Of a stretch of 64,000 nucleotides of DNA, positions 35,487 through 44,659 are shown in pieces; position 1 is the first letter of the stretch, and each line of letters opens with the position of its first letter. The stretch lies in NCBI GenBank assembly GCA_947069175.1, contig CAMTDV010000019.1:72725358-72789357 (forward strand), written 5' to 3'. The notes beneath the pieces are model-generated. The model had not been told where the DNA came from. It searched no databases and saw only the letters and a list, made by a program, of their open reading frames with translations. The position numbers were made by a program, and so were the translations under genes. This DNA is from Scalesia atractyloides (lineage: Eukaryota > Streptophyta > Magnoliopsida > Asterales > Asteraceae).

Positions 35487-35862
35487 ATGGCATCAGGTCA
35501 TTGGAGCGAAGAATAGGAAACGTCATTGGTTATAGCTTCGTTAAGTGTCACCGAACATAGGACTTGTGGATCGTATGCATTATGGAGTGCAGTTCTTGAA
35601 AAATTCCATCAAAATGTGAAAATATACCAACCACAAGGGTATATGAGACACACCAAATGTGTAGGATAATCCAAATGAAGGGTAAAAATCTTGACCCACT
35701 CTTCAACAAGGCAATGAACAGGGAGAAGGTAGAGACAATGGATGAGGAAATAAAGGTGGCTCTTTGTGAGTACGAAAGGCGTTACTTGCCTAACTAATTT
35801 GATCATGTTAAGGCGTAAAAAATTGTGACAAACCATTCCGAATGGATAGATTTTGATTAAGT
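35487..35862 (+). pseudogene. Decayed SANT/Myb-like ORF of a Harbinger-type element
   Basis: Starting at an ATG, the frame reads MASGHWSEE, then a stop. Changing frame it gives ALWSAVLEKFHQNVKIYQ, later VETMDEEIKVALCEYERRYL and finally TNHSEWI. The layout (SANT head, mid-domain, closing HCWEVLKxHxxW-type end) matches the DNA-binding ORF of plant PIF/Harbinger elements. Several stops and frame changes make it a pseudogene. Confidence 0.5.
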
Positions 35863-36539
35863 ACTTTTTTATTTTAATTATGTACCTGTTTATTATATTT
35901 TAGGTGTAACTTCACCACTAATTTAGGTGTTTTTATTTTAATTATTCCAATTTCTAATTTAGTTGTTTTTATTTTAATTATTCTAATAATTTTTAATTTA
36001 GATGTTTTTATTTTAATATTCTAATTTCTAATTTAGGTGTTTTTATTTTATTTCTTATTAAACATTACAAATAAAATAAAAATTTATAATAAATGTAATA
36101 AAACTTTACATAATTTAACAAAACATAAAAATATATTAGATACACCAGATAATCAACCCTCAATAAGACATTACATAAAACACATAAAAACAATAATAAA
36201 TAACCAAAGAGAGAATCAGGCGATGAGCAGTCCCGATCACTATGACCCCCGTCTAACTTCGGACTACTTGAGTCGGATTGGGGTTTGTCAATGTTGGAGT
36301 GATCCTCAATTCTTATTCCAGAAAATTGTAGTTGAATAAAGGTGTAATCATACTCCAAATTCAACTCTTCCATAGTCAAAGGAGTAGGGTGTTGAGGATG
36401 ATAGACTTCTATAAGTGTTGGTCTAAAGGTGGAGGGTTTGAGCGTCAACGGGATGATTGTCGATGGTTTGAAGGTCCTGTTGGTTTGATCGGACTTAGAT
36501 AACCGCCACCCATATCTATAAATTCTATGACTTTTGGAG
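35863..36539. other. Non-coding flank of the gypsy insertion
   Basis: T-rich repeats (TTAGGTGTTTTTATTTTA-like, about 35910-36060). The minus-strand ORF covering 36065-36559 runs across the LTR junction, so it is not a real gene. This DNA continues at 47263 on the other side of the gypsy element. Confidence 0.45.
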
Positions 36540-36730
36540 TAAAATGTAACATTTGTCAAAAAACGGGTTTTCGAAACCCGCTTCGTTTAATAACCGAACA
36601 ATCAGTTTTAAATTTTTGTTGTTCATTTATGGCTTATTTTAATTTTAAACGATTCATAATTAATCAACAAATTAGAAGATATAAATTATAATTGTAAAAA
36701 TATAAAAATAAATTAATTAAAAAGGAAAAC

Positions 36731-36807
36731 CGGCTGCCGGGAGTCGAACCCGGGTCAGCCGGAAATCCCCAAAGACTTAACCTTCACACCATCAACCGCT
36801 CCGCCAC
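36731..36807 (-). repeat. tRNA-like module 1 in 5' LTR
   Basis: Read on the minus strand it opens GTGGCGGAGCGGTTGATGG (A-box-like, compare TGGCNNAGNGG) and ends CCGGGTTCGACTCCCGG, a perfect T-arm with B box, followed by CAGCC. Spacing (about 77 nt) fits a Leu/Ser-class tRNA that lacks its 5' acceptor strand. It sits upstream of the LTR TATA box. Confidence 0.6.
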
Positions 36808-37072
36808 TTTGATTTTCTGATATCTTATTGAATCAATTAATTCAAATAATAAGGCACGGAAGTCAAATCAGTCAAAAACGCGCCCAAATAGCAGTCGTCG
36901 GAAATCCCGACGACTTCGCCGATAATTTACGTTTCCGTTCAAGATAACCGAAGAATTAACTCTAACGACGGTTATAACCGACGTCTGAACCCGCGACATC
37001 AGTCGTAACTGCCGGAGAACGGCTGACTTCGAATTGAGACCGAATTCAGACCCCATACATCTCGATACTACC

Positions 37073-37080
37073 CTATAAAT
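37073..37080 (+). promoter_or_regulatory. TATA box of 5' LTR
   Basis: CTATAAAT after a stretch without repeats, followed by a CT/CA-rich leader (ACCTTTTCGCTCAC...). It probably marks the U3/R boundary. The same site is in the 3' LTR near 45189. Confidence 0.5.
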
Positions 37081-37668
37081 TCACCCACAATTCACCGGAA
37101 ACCTTTTCGCTCACAAATCGCACCTTTTCTCGACAAAAATTCAATCGCCGGAAAAAAACTGTAAGTCGCCGGAAAACCGAGACTCACATCCACACGGTAA
37201 TTCTTTCAACCCTTTCTGTTTCAATCATTCGAATAATCTGTCACTAACACAACTCCACCATCAGAAGCAATCCCAGTCAACGTTCGTCGAAATCCCCACC
37301 TTCGCCGGAAATTTTCTGAAACTTCCGAAATCACACTGAGAGCTGGTATGATCTTTCCAACTCCTATTAAACTTTAATTAAGTATCTCAACTTCGTAATA
37401 ATCGAACAAAATTTGTTAATTTATGTCGACAGCCGGAGTTCACTTTCAGAACCGACGGACTCTGCCGGAATTCTGTGAACAACACTGATCGGTATATCTT
37501 TTTCCCCCAAACCCTTTCCATTCGTTACCTTTAAGTTACTAATAAAGTTTAAAAACCAGAAAAGGCATAAACCAGACCAAACAGTCGGACCTTATTTTTC
37601 TGGGTAAAATCTAACGAAGAAGACGAAGTCGGATTGTATCATAAGATTAATTAAAATCGGTTTTATTA

Positions 37669-37746
37669 ACGGGTTAGACACACAGTCCAGCGGTGGACTG
37701 TGTGCACACATAACACCTGCGACGCGAGTTCGAATCCTGTCCCAGC
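37669..37746 (+). repeat. tRNA-like module 2 in 5' LTR
   Basis: GGGTTAGACACACAGTCCAGCGGTGG... contains a perfect 10-bp hairpin (CACACAGTCC/GGACTGTGTG) at the place of a D arm, and GCGAGTTCGAATCCTGT (B box) 40 bp later. Confidence 0.5.
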
Positions 37747-37838
37747 TTTACTCGCTCGAAATAAAAATTTGCCTTTTTAACTGAACCGGTTTGACTCACA
37801 GTCCATGTTAAGTATAATAAAAACCTAGTTAATAACCA

Positions 37839-37915
37839 GGTGAGTCACACAGTCCAGCGGTGGACTGTGTGTACGCCAACCCACAGGTCCCGGGTTCGAG
37901 ACCTGTGGTCAGCAC
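37839..37915 (+). repeat. tRNA-like module 3 in 5' LTR
   Basis: It has the same CACAGTCC/GGACTGTG hairpin as module 2, then CCACAGGTCCCGGGTTCGAG closed by ACCTGTGG, which pairs as a long T-arm-like stem with a B-box core. It looks like a diverged duplicate of module 2. Confidence 0.5.
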
Positions 37916-38007
37916 CGGTCCGATAAGTTTAAAATCTTTTTAAAAATAAATAATTTTCGGATTAAATTAAATAGTATATAAGTATAATTAAAAACATAAT
38001 TATTTCG

Positions 38008-38085
38008 GGTTAGACACGTAGCTCAGTTGGTAGAGCTGCGTGCACGCGTACGGGAGGTCACCGGTTCGAACCTCGCTCAGTGCAA
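38008..38085 (+). repeat. tRNA-like module 4 in 5' LTR
   Basis: It has the best match of the four: GTAGCTCAGTTGGTAGAGC is a canonical tRNA D-arm/A box (38018-38036) and CCGGTTCGAACCTCG a canonical B box (38061-38075). The 5' GGGTTAGACAC is shared with module 2. The anticodon stem is not convincing, so a working tRNA is unlikely. Confidence 0.65.
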
Positions 38086-38097
38086 CAATATAACCGA

Positions 38098-38155
38098 CCG
38101 AACCGGTCAACGGTCAACGGTCAACGGTCAACGGTCTCGGTCAACGGTCAAAGTC
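38098..38155 (+). repeat. GGTCAAC short tandem repeat
   Basis: Several CGGTCAA(C) units in the 5' LTR; the corresponding place in the 3' LTR (about 46219-46258) has fewer. A copy-number change since insertion. Confidence 0.8.
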
Positions 38156-39152
38156 AACATTTTTTTTATTTTATTTATTTATTTAATTTAAAAATCAATT
38201 AAGAATACTTAAAAATAACGTTTTCAAAGTTAGAAAGTAGCCTTAAACTCACAAAATTATACCCAAAAATCTTATTAAAATAGTTAATAAAATCCACATA
38301 CTTACCGTACCTTTTCGTTATTTATTTGGTTAGTTATCTCTCGTCGATCAATCCCCTAAACTCGTGCGCATTCAACAACTCTACCAATTCCCCGTTTTAA
38401 TCACATTTTGGGGTGTATTCATGTGTCGTTATCTATTTATTATAATTAAACATTTGCGCATCCATCATGTTCATGATCAAATGTGTATTCAATGTGTATC
38501 CATTGTTTGTGTGGTTGAAGTTTAGATTAATTTTATCATTTCAGTACATACATTTCATAGGCCGCCGCTCCCCATTACCTATGAGCGTGAGCTGTTCCCC
38601 ATTACCTATGAGCGTTGCCAACATAAGATCGGCTCCGTTTGATTGAGCCTTGATCTCACATACATTAGCATAGGCCGTCCGTTCCCCATTACCTATGAGC
38701 GTGAACGGGACGTTGCCAACATATACATTGTCATTCTTATTTCATGTTTAAGCAAGGTGGTTTGTGATCGTTATGTTTACATACATTGTTCATATATGAT
38801 TATTGCACAATTTTTCCTAAATAAATTACAATAATGAATTGATAACAAATGTTTTTAACAAGGTTCACTCGCCAACTTTTGTTGACCCAAAATTTCCCAT
38901 TTTTACACATGATACAGGTGATCAAGTTGAAGCAAGAAACATATAGGGCGGCTTAGAAGAATAAACCAGTTTAGATTATGTATTTATTTTAGTTAATTTT
39001 TCCTTTCCTTGTATTGTATGAATTTGACTTGGAACATTGAAATGTAATTTGGATTTAATAAATATGAAACATATTAGTAAACATCATGAGCTTTGGTGAT
39101 AACCCAATTATGCCCCGACTCTTATTCCGCTGCGGGTCGGGGTGTGACAGAT

Positions 39153-39170
39153 TGGTATCAGAGCCATGAT
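39153..39170 (+). other. Primer binding site (initiator Met tRNA)
   Basis: TGGTATCAGAGCCATGAT starts 3 bp after the LTR end and matches the 3' end of the plant initiator methionine tRNA. Confidence 0.9.
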
Positions 39171-39955
39171 TATAGGGATATAGGATAGGTTATTAGACCC
39201 TTAGAGCCTAAACTATAGTTGCTTAGAAATTCTAAATTTTTGGGTGTTACATGCAAAATTCATGTTGCTTATATGCTTTATGTTTATTGTTACATTCAAT
39301 GTTATGCAAGCATGTAATAAGTACATATTATTATACAATGCCTATCATAAATCATATTCTCATAACATATCATACCCATGAAAGCACACACCACATCATT
39401 TTCATGATTGCTTTACAATGATTTTTGTATTTTCAAATCTCATCAAAGTGAGTTCTCATGACGGGCATGTAGTAACTGGAAGGGTACCAGTACCGGTAGT
39501 CGGAATGTCCTGTCTAGGCTTGGCATTCGTATAAATCCAAAATAAAGGATCAGTTTGCCTACCTGGGGACTAACGATGAGAGTACGAAGTACCTATTAGG
39601 CCAAAGCATGCTATACCAAACGTCGTGTGAGCTAACCCCACTTTGAGTTGTCATTGTGTCTACACCTTGACACATTCCGACCATACATCTTGTAAACATA
39701 TTTTGTGGTTTTCATTCGGGCCATGCGAGTGTTAAATCGCCAATATTAACGTGAATCCTACCAAGCCAATAGTCATGGGGGCCCACATGACTATACAGGT
39801 GAAGGTATGGGGGACATTTGAGGTCCAACATGAGCTAACCCAAGACATCCTATGGATGTGGTTGCATTATTGATATTTATGTTAATTTCATTTTTTTTAC
39901 ACATGACCCCTAAACACTCCATAAACTCACCATCTTCCTATGTATATTCCTGTAG

Positions 39956-40858
39956 ATGTCGGGTAGGCAGCTACGTGGAGGACGAAAGTCAGGAAGGTCA
40001 AACGAACGCTTGGCCACTCAAATTGCAAAACAAATGGCCGCAGTACTTCCTGATATTGTAGTTCAAGTTCAGCAAGCTCTCACTGCAAATCCTGTCAACC
40101 CACCAAATCAAGAGGATCAAAACATCGACAACCCCTTCTCCAAGAAGTGCTCCTACAAGCACTTCAAGTCTTGCGATCCCCCAAAGTTCGAAGGGACCGA
40201 AGGTGTCACCGCTCTCCTCCACTGGTTTGAGGAAATGGAAAACACTTTCCTAAATTGCGATTGTCCCGAGGATCGCAAGGTACGTTACGCAACCGGGAGA
40301 TTATTTGGGGTAGCCCTGACCTGGTGGAACACCGAGAAGGGTAAGAGAGGAGTAGAAGACGCGATGGCCTTAACTTGGGAAGAGTTAAGGGAAATAATGA
40401 CAAAACGCTTCTGCCCAAGAAGCGAACTCAAGAAGTTGGAAGACGAATTCCACTCGCTGAAGCAAAAGGAAGGGGATCACACTTCCTACAACAAAAGATT
40501 TCTTGAGCTGAACCAGATGGTTCCTAACTTGTTCACCCCCGTGTACCGTTTGGTGGAACACTATATTCGAGGCCTTCCCTCGAAGATTCAAGACTCAGTC
40601 CTCGGCACTTCGCCTGCAACCCTCGAAGCCGCCATGGAATTAGCCACCAAACTTACCGAGAACCGCATCAGAAACGGTAAGTTCAAAGAGGAGAAAAAGA
40701 AAGCCCCCGTTGAGGGCCAAACTTCCAACCACCCCACCTCATCCTCAAAATTCTCAAACAAGAGGAAGCGAAATACCAGAAATTTTGCCGTCACTCAAAC
40801 AAATTTCCCCATCCCTGCTGCGCCCATCACACAAGTTACTCCTTCACCCGCACCATAG
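39956..40858 (+). CDS. Gag polyprotein, first part (gypsy)
   Basis: 300 codons from ATG to a TAG. The product forms the retrotransposon particle. It has a basic N terminus, then a gag domain (about residues 60-230) with LLHWFEEMENTF, ALTWWN and SYNKRFLELNQMVP, then a Lys-rich tail. Homologues run on into the zinc knuckle, so the TAG at 40856-40858 is probably a nonsense change of a glutamine-like codon: the same frame continues with KRQYSGPYPKCTRC. A frame change near 40940 then leads to the CCHC part. The gag domain itself has no internal break. Confidence 0.85.
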   Translation: MSGRQLRGGRKSGRSNERLATQIAKQMAAVLPDIVVQVQQALTANPVNPPNQEDQNIDNPFSKKCSYKHFKSCDPPKFEGTEGVTALLHWFEEMENTFLNCDCPEDRKVRYATGRLFGVALTWWNTEKGKRGVEDAMALTWEELREIMTKRFCPRSELKKLEDEFHSLKQKEGDHTSYNKRFLELNQMVPNLFTPVYRLVEHYIRGLPSKIQDSVLGTSPATLEAAMELATKLTENRIRNGKFKEEKKKAPVEGQTSNHPTSSSKFSNKRKRNTRNFAVTQTNFPIPAAPITQVTPSPAP

Positions 40859-40887
40859 AAAAGGCAATACTCTGGTCCTTACCCAAA

Positions 40888-41928
40888 GTGCACCCGTTGT
40901 CAATACCATCACTCCCCGAATACCCCTGTCAATATTGCACCGGCTGTGGCCGTGCAGGTCACACCATCCAAGCCTGCCGCTCACTGCAACGAATGAACCG
41001 CAACCAACCCACAACTCAAACCCACCATCAAATAATGGGTCAAACCCAACAACCCCTACTACCACCACCTACACAACATACAACCCAAACCTACTATCAA
41101 CCCAACTACCCCATGATGCAACCCATGCGGGCTTGCTACAATTGTGGTGACCCAAACCACTTTAGAAACACGTGTCCACGCTTGGTGAACATCATACATG
41201 CTCAAGCTCAAGCGAATCCGGTGAACCAAGCTAACCAAGCTCCTCCACCTGCTAAAGGAAGAGCATTTAACATCAACGCCAACCAAGCTAGAGCCGACAA
41301 CAACGTGGTTAACGGTACGTTTCTCGTCAATGGTATTTATGCATCCGTGTTGTTTGATACTGGCGCGGATAAGAGTTTTGTGTCCTTAGAATTTGAACCC
41401 ATCCTCAATCAAACTCGTAACAAACTTATGGAATCCATAACGGTAGAAGTTGCTGACGGAAAACCAGTCTCATTAAACTCCATTATCCGAAACTGTACCT
41501 TTACTCTAAACGATCACGATTTTCCTGTTGACCTCATTCCTATGAAGTTGGGAAGCTTTGACATTATAATCGGCATGGATTGGCTCAGCCAACATCAGGC
41601 TGAAGTAGTATGCCGTGAGAAGTTCATTCGCATTCCTCTTGCAGACGGTCAAACTCTACGAATCTTTGGAGAAACCCCTTCGAAAGGACTCAAGCTGATG
41701 TCCTGTCTTCAAGCCCGAAGATATCTCCGCAAGAATTATGTAGCATTTCTAACCCACGTTGTCAAGAAGGGAGACCAAGAGAAGAAACTCGAAGATATAC
41801 CCGTAGTGAAAGAATTCCGCAAGTTTTTCCCGACGACATCGCCGGACTTCCTCCCAAGAGAGAAGTCGAATTCCGCATCGACCTTATACCTGGCGCTACA
41901 CCCGTCGCGAAATCTCCTTATAGGTTAG
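40888..41928 (+). CDS. Gag zinc knuckle and aspartic protease segment (gypsy)
   Basis: It continues gag-pol after a frame change. A first Cys/His cluster (GCGRAGHTIQAC) and a classical CCHC knuckle (CYNCGDPNHFRNTC, 41134-41175) bind RNA. The protease carries LFDTGADKSFVS, with the catalytic DTG at 41356-41364, and ends with IIGMDWLSQH. Near 41825 the frame is lost: another frame carries on with the usual pre-RT linker, one base offset after CGCAAG. The stop at 41928 is therefore a result of a small deletion. The ATG at 40888 is not a natural start. Confidence 0.85.
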   Translation: MHPLSIPSLPEYPCQYCTGCGRAGHTIQACRSLQRMNRNQPTTQTHHQIMGQTQQPLLPPPTQHTTQTYYQPNYPMMQPMRACYNCGDPNHFRNTCPRLVNIIHAQAQANPVNQANQAPPPAKGRAFNINANQARADNNVVNGTFLVNGIYASVLFDTGADKSFVSLEFEPILNQTRNKLMESITVEVADGKPVSLNSIIRNCTFTLNDHDFPVDLIPMKLGSFDIIIGMDWLSQHQAEVVCREKFIRIPLADGQTLRIFGETPSKGLKLMSCLQARRYLRKNYVAFLTHVVKKGDQEKKLEDIPVVKEFRKFFPTTSPDFLPREKSNSASTLYLALHPSRNLLIG

Positions 41929-41939
41929 CCCCATCCGAG

Positions 41940-43052
41940 ATGCAAGAGCTGGCCAGTCAATTGCAAGAACTGACCGACAAGGGATTCATACGTCCTAGCT
42001 CATCGCCTTGGGGTGCACCTGTTCTGTTTGTAAAGAAGAAAGATGGGACCTTTCGCATGTGTATCGATTACAGGGAACTCAACAAATTAACGGTCAAAAA
42101 TCGCTATCCTTTACCTCGCATCGATGATCTTCTAGACCAACTCCAGGGGGCCACTTGTTTTTCAAAGATCGACCTTCGTTCCGGTTATCACCAACTCAGA
42201 GTACATGAAGAAGACGTCCCAAAGACCGCCTTCCGAACTCGATATGGTCACTATGAATTCATGGTTATGCCATTTGGTCTAACCAACGTTCCAGCCGTCT
42301 TCATGGACTTAATGAACAGAGTTTGCAAACCCTATCTTGATCGCTTTGTTATAGTCTTCATCGACGATATTCTCATTTACTCAAAGTCTAAGACTGATCA
42401 TGAACGACACCTTCGACTCATCCTCACACTCTTGAAGACCGAAAAGCTTTACGCTAAATTCTCCAAATGCGAATTTTGGTTAAAAGAAGTACAGTTCCTT
42501 GGTCATGTCGTCAATGACAAGGGAATTCATGTCGACCCCGCAAAGATCAAAGCAGTACAAGAATGGCAAGCGCCACGTACCCCAACCGAAGTACGATCTT
42601 TCCTTGGGTTGGCTGGTTACTATCGTCGTTTCATATCGAATTTCTCTCGTATCGCTGTACCACTCACGGCTTTGACACATAAAGGAAAACCCTTCGCATG
42701 GGGACCTAAACAAGAAGAAGCCTTCCAAACCCTTAAGCAAAAGCTTTGTGACGCTCCTATCCTCACACTCCCCGAAGGTTGCGATGACTTTGTAGTGTAT
42801 TGCGACGCATCAGGACAGGGATTAGGCTGTGTTTTAATGCAAAGGGGAAAAGTGATAGCCTATGCTTCTAGGCAGCTCAAAACTCATGAGAAGAACTACA
42901 CTACTCACGACCTAGAACTTGGAGCCGTTGTGTTCGCTCTGAAGATATGGAGACATTACCTCTATGGTACCAAGTGTGAGATTTACACTGACCACAAGAG
43001 CCTCCAACATATCTTTAACCAAAAGGAGTTGAATATGAGGCAACGAAGATGA
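41940..43052 (+). CDS. Reverse transcriptase and RNase H segment (gypsy)
   Basis: Reverse transcriptase domain from about residue 15 (FIRPSSSPWGAPVLFVKKKD) through LPRIDDLLDQL and SKIDLRSGYHQL, with the catalytic FIDDIL (42357-42374). RNase H follows with VVYCDASGQGLG and ends near TDHKSLQHIF. The catalytic residues are present. A TGA at 43050-43052 stands where homologues have Trp; the same frame carries on without a break into the integrase, so this is a point nonsense mutation. The first ATG here is internal to the polyprotein. Confidence 0.88.
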   Translation: MQELASQLQELTDKGFIRPSSSPWGAPVLFVKKKDGTFRMCIDYRELNKLTVKNRYPLPRIDDLLDQLQGATCFSKIDLRSGYHQLRVHEEDVPKTAFRTRYGHYEFMVMPFGLTNVPAVFMDLMNRVCKPYLDRFVIVFIDDILIYSKSKTDHERHLRLILTLLKTEKLYAKFSKCEFWLKEVQFLGHVVNDKGIHVDPAKIKAVQEWQAPRTPTEVRSFLGLAGYYRRFISNFSRIAVPLTALTHKGKPFAWGPKQEEAFQTLKQKLCDAPILTLPEGCDDFVVYCDASGQGLGCVLMQRGKVIAYASRQLKTHEKNYTTHDLELGAVVFALKIWRHYLYGTKCEIYTDHKSLQHIFNQKELNMRQRR

Positions 43053-44162
43053 GTCGAACTTCTTAATGACTACGACTGTGAAATTCGGTATCATCCTGGC
43101 AAAGCAAATGTGGTGGCCGATGCACTCAGTCGAAAGGGTTATGCGAACTCCATTCGCCTTCTATGTTCGCAAATCATGACCAACATCAAAGACCAAATCC
43201 GAGAAGCTCAACATGTTTCCATAACAGAATACGACATACGCAATGAGTTATCTTGTGGAGCAGAACTTAAACTCGAAATGAAATCTGACGGCATTCTATA
43301 TTATCTAGATCGCATATGGATTCCCGATCACAACAACCTTCGCGATAGTCTTATGAAAGAGGCTCACAAGACACGATACTCCGTACATCCAGGAGCCGAC
43401 AAGATGTATCAGGACCTTCGATACACCTACTGGTGGCCTGGCATGAAGAAGGATATTGCTGTTTTTGTTTCCAAGTGCCTTACCTGTTCAAAAGTGAAAG
43501 CTGAACACCAAAGACCCTCAGGACTTCTGGTCAAACCTGAAATACCCGTATGGAAGTGGGAAAATATAACCATGGACTTCATTACCGGGTTACCTCGCAC
43601 TCCTGGTGGGTACGACAAAATATGGGTAATCATTGATCGTCTTACAAAATCAGCTCACTTCATTCCGATTCGCGAAGACTTCAAAAATGAGAAACTAGCT
43701 CGCATCTACATCAGTGAAATCGTAAGCCGTCATGGTGTACCGTTAAGCATTATATCAGATCGTGATGGTCGTTTCACTTCACGAACATGGCAAGCTGTAC
43801 AAGCCGCTTCGGGTACACGATTAGATCTCAGCACCGCTTATCATCCCCAAACTGATGGTCAATCTGAACGCACCATTCAAACTCTTGAAGACATGCTTCG
43901 GGCATGTGTCATAGACATCAAAGGGAATTGGGACGCTCACCTACCATTAGTTGAATTTTCGTACAACAACAGTTTTCATTCAAGTATCGGCATGGCACCT
44001 TTCGAAGCATTATATGGTCGTAAGTGCCGATCACCAATATGTTGGCACGAAATTGGAGAAGCTCAAATCACCGGTCCAGAATTAATACAAGAAACAAATG
44101 ACAAGATATCAAATCCGAAACAACCTTTTAGCGGCACAAAGTCGTCAAAAGAGCTATGCTGA
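43053..44162 (+). CDS. RNase H end and integrase segment (gypsy)
   Basis: In frame with the RT part after the TGA. It opens with the conserved ADALSRK end of RNase H (43119 onward). The integrase zinc-binding part has HKTRYSVHPGADKMY and CLTCSKVKAEH (HHCC). The core has the three catalytic acidic residues in MDFITGLP, IISDRDGRF and SERTIQTLEDML, followed by GMAPFEALYGRKCRSP. After NDKIS the frame is lost by a small deletion near 44105, and the remaining codons to 44162 are out of frame. It integrates the cDNA into nuclear DNA. Confidence 0.87.
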   Translation, partial: VELLNDYDCEIRYHPGKANVVADALSRKGYANSIRLLCSQIMTNIKDQIREAQHVSITEYDIRNELSCGAELKLEMKSDGILYYLDRIWIPDHNNLRDSLMKEAHKTRYSVHPGADKMYQDLRYTYWWPGMKKDIAVFVSKCLTCSKVKAEHQRPSGLLVKPEIPVWKWENITMDFITGLPRTPGGYDKIWVIIDRLTKSAHFIPIREDFKNEKLARIYISEIVSRHGVPLSIISDRDGRFTSRTWQAVQAASGTRLDLSTAYHPQTDGQSERTIQTLEDMLRACVIDIKGNWDAHLPLVEFSYNNSFHSSIGMAPFEALYGRKCRSPICWHEIGEAQITGPELIQETNDKISNPKQPFSGTKSSKELC

Positions 44163-44625
44163 CAAGCGACGAAAGCCCTTGGAGTTTAACGTTGACGATC
44201 AAGTACTTTTAAAAGTATCGCCGTGGAAGGGAGTAGTTCGTTTCGGCCAAGAAGGCAAGCTAGCACTACGTTACGTAGGTCCTTTCAAGATACTCGAAAG
44301 GGTAGGACCTGTAGCCTACAAGCTTGACCTACCGGAGGAACTCAACAGAATTCATCCCACATTCCACGTATCGAACTTGAAGAAGTGCCTCACCGATGAA
44401 AATCTCCATATTCCTCTAAAAGACATTCAAGTCGATGAATCTATGCATTTTATTGAAAGACCAGTAGAAATTATGGACTTCGGGGAAAAACGTTTAAGAA
44501 GAAGCCGCATCCCAACTGTCAGGGTACGCTGGGAGTCGAAACGAGGACCTGAGTTTACTTGGGAACGTGAAGACTCAATGCGCGAGAAATACCCACACCT
44601 TTTTCCTGTAACTACCACTACTTAA
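44110..44625 (+). CDS. Integrase C-terminus with chromodomain-like end (gypsy)
   Basis: A new frame resumes the polyprotein with RNNLLAAQSRQKSYADKRRK and the GPY/F module (ALRYVGPFKILERVGPVAYK, 44261-44320). It ends with RIPTVRVRWESKRGPEFTWE and REKYPHLFP. The last part resembles the group II chromodomain of Tekay/Del chromoviruses, which steers insertion towards modified chromatin. The true stop is at 44623-44625. Confidence 0.82.
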   Translation, partial: QIRNNLLAAQSRQKSYADKRRKPLEFNVDDQVLLKVSPWKGVVRFGQEGKLALRYVGPFKILERVGPVAYKLDLPEELNRIHPTFHVSNLKKCLTDENLHIPLKDIQVDESMHFIERPVEIMDFGEKRLRRSRIPTVRVRWESKRGPEFTWEREDSMREKYPHLFPVTTTT

Positions 44626-44644
44626 ATTTCGAGACGAAATTTCT

Positions 44645-44659
44645 AAAAGTAGGGGATAC
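44645..44659 (+). other. Polypurine tract
   Basis: AAAAGTAGGGGATAC directly before the 3' LTR. The left gypsy element has the similar AAAGGAGGGGAGAC at the same place. Confidence 0.85.

Larger units (their letters stand above)
36545..39149 (+). repeat. 5' LTR (2605 bp)
   Basis: TGTAACATTTGTC...GGTCGGGGTGTGACA. It contains four tRNA-like modules, a TATA box, a GGTCAAC array (38098-38155) and three copies of TTCCCCATTACCTATGAGCG (38590-38700). It differs from the 3' LTR by scattered substitutions and a few indels, including fewer GGTCAAC units in the 3' copy. Confidence 0.93.

Noticed and set aside
36065..36559. 164-codon minus-strand ORF
   Set aside because: It starts inside the LTR and crosses the insertion border and TSD at 36540-36545, so it cannot be an ancestral gene.
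38008..38085. Functional tRNA gene
   Set aside because: A and B boxes are good, but the acceptor and anticodon stems do not form convincingly, and the sequence is repeated in both LTRs as part of a transposon.
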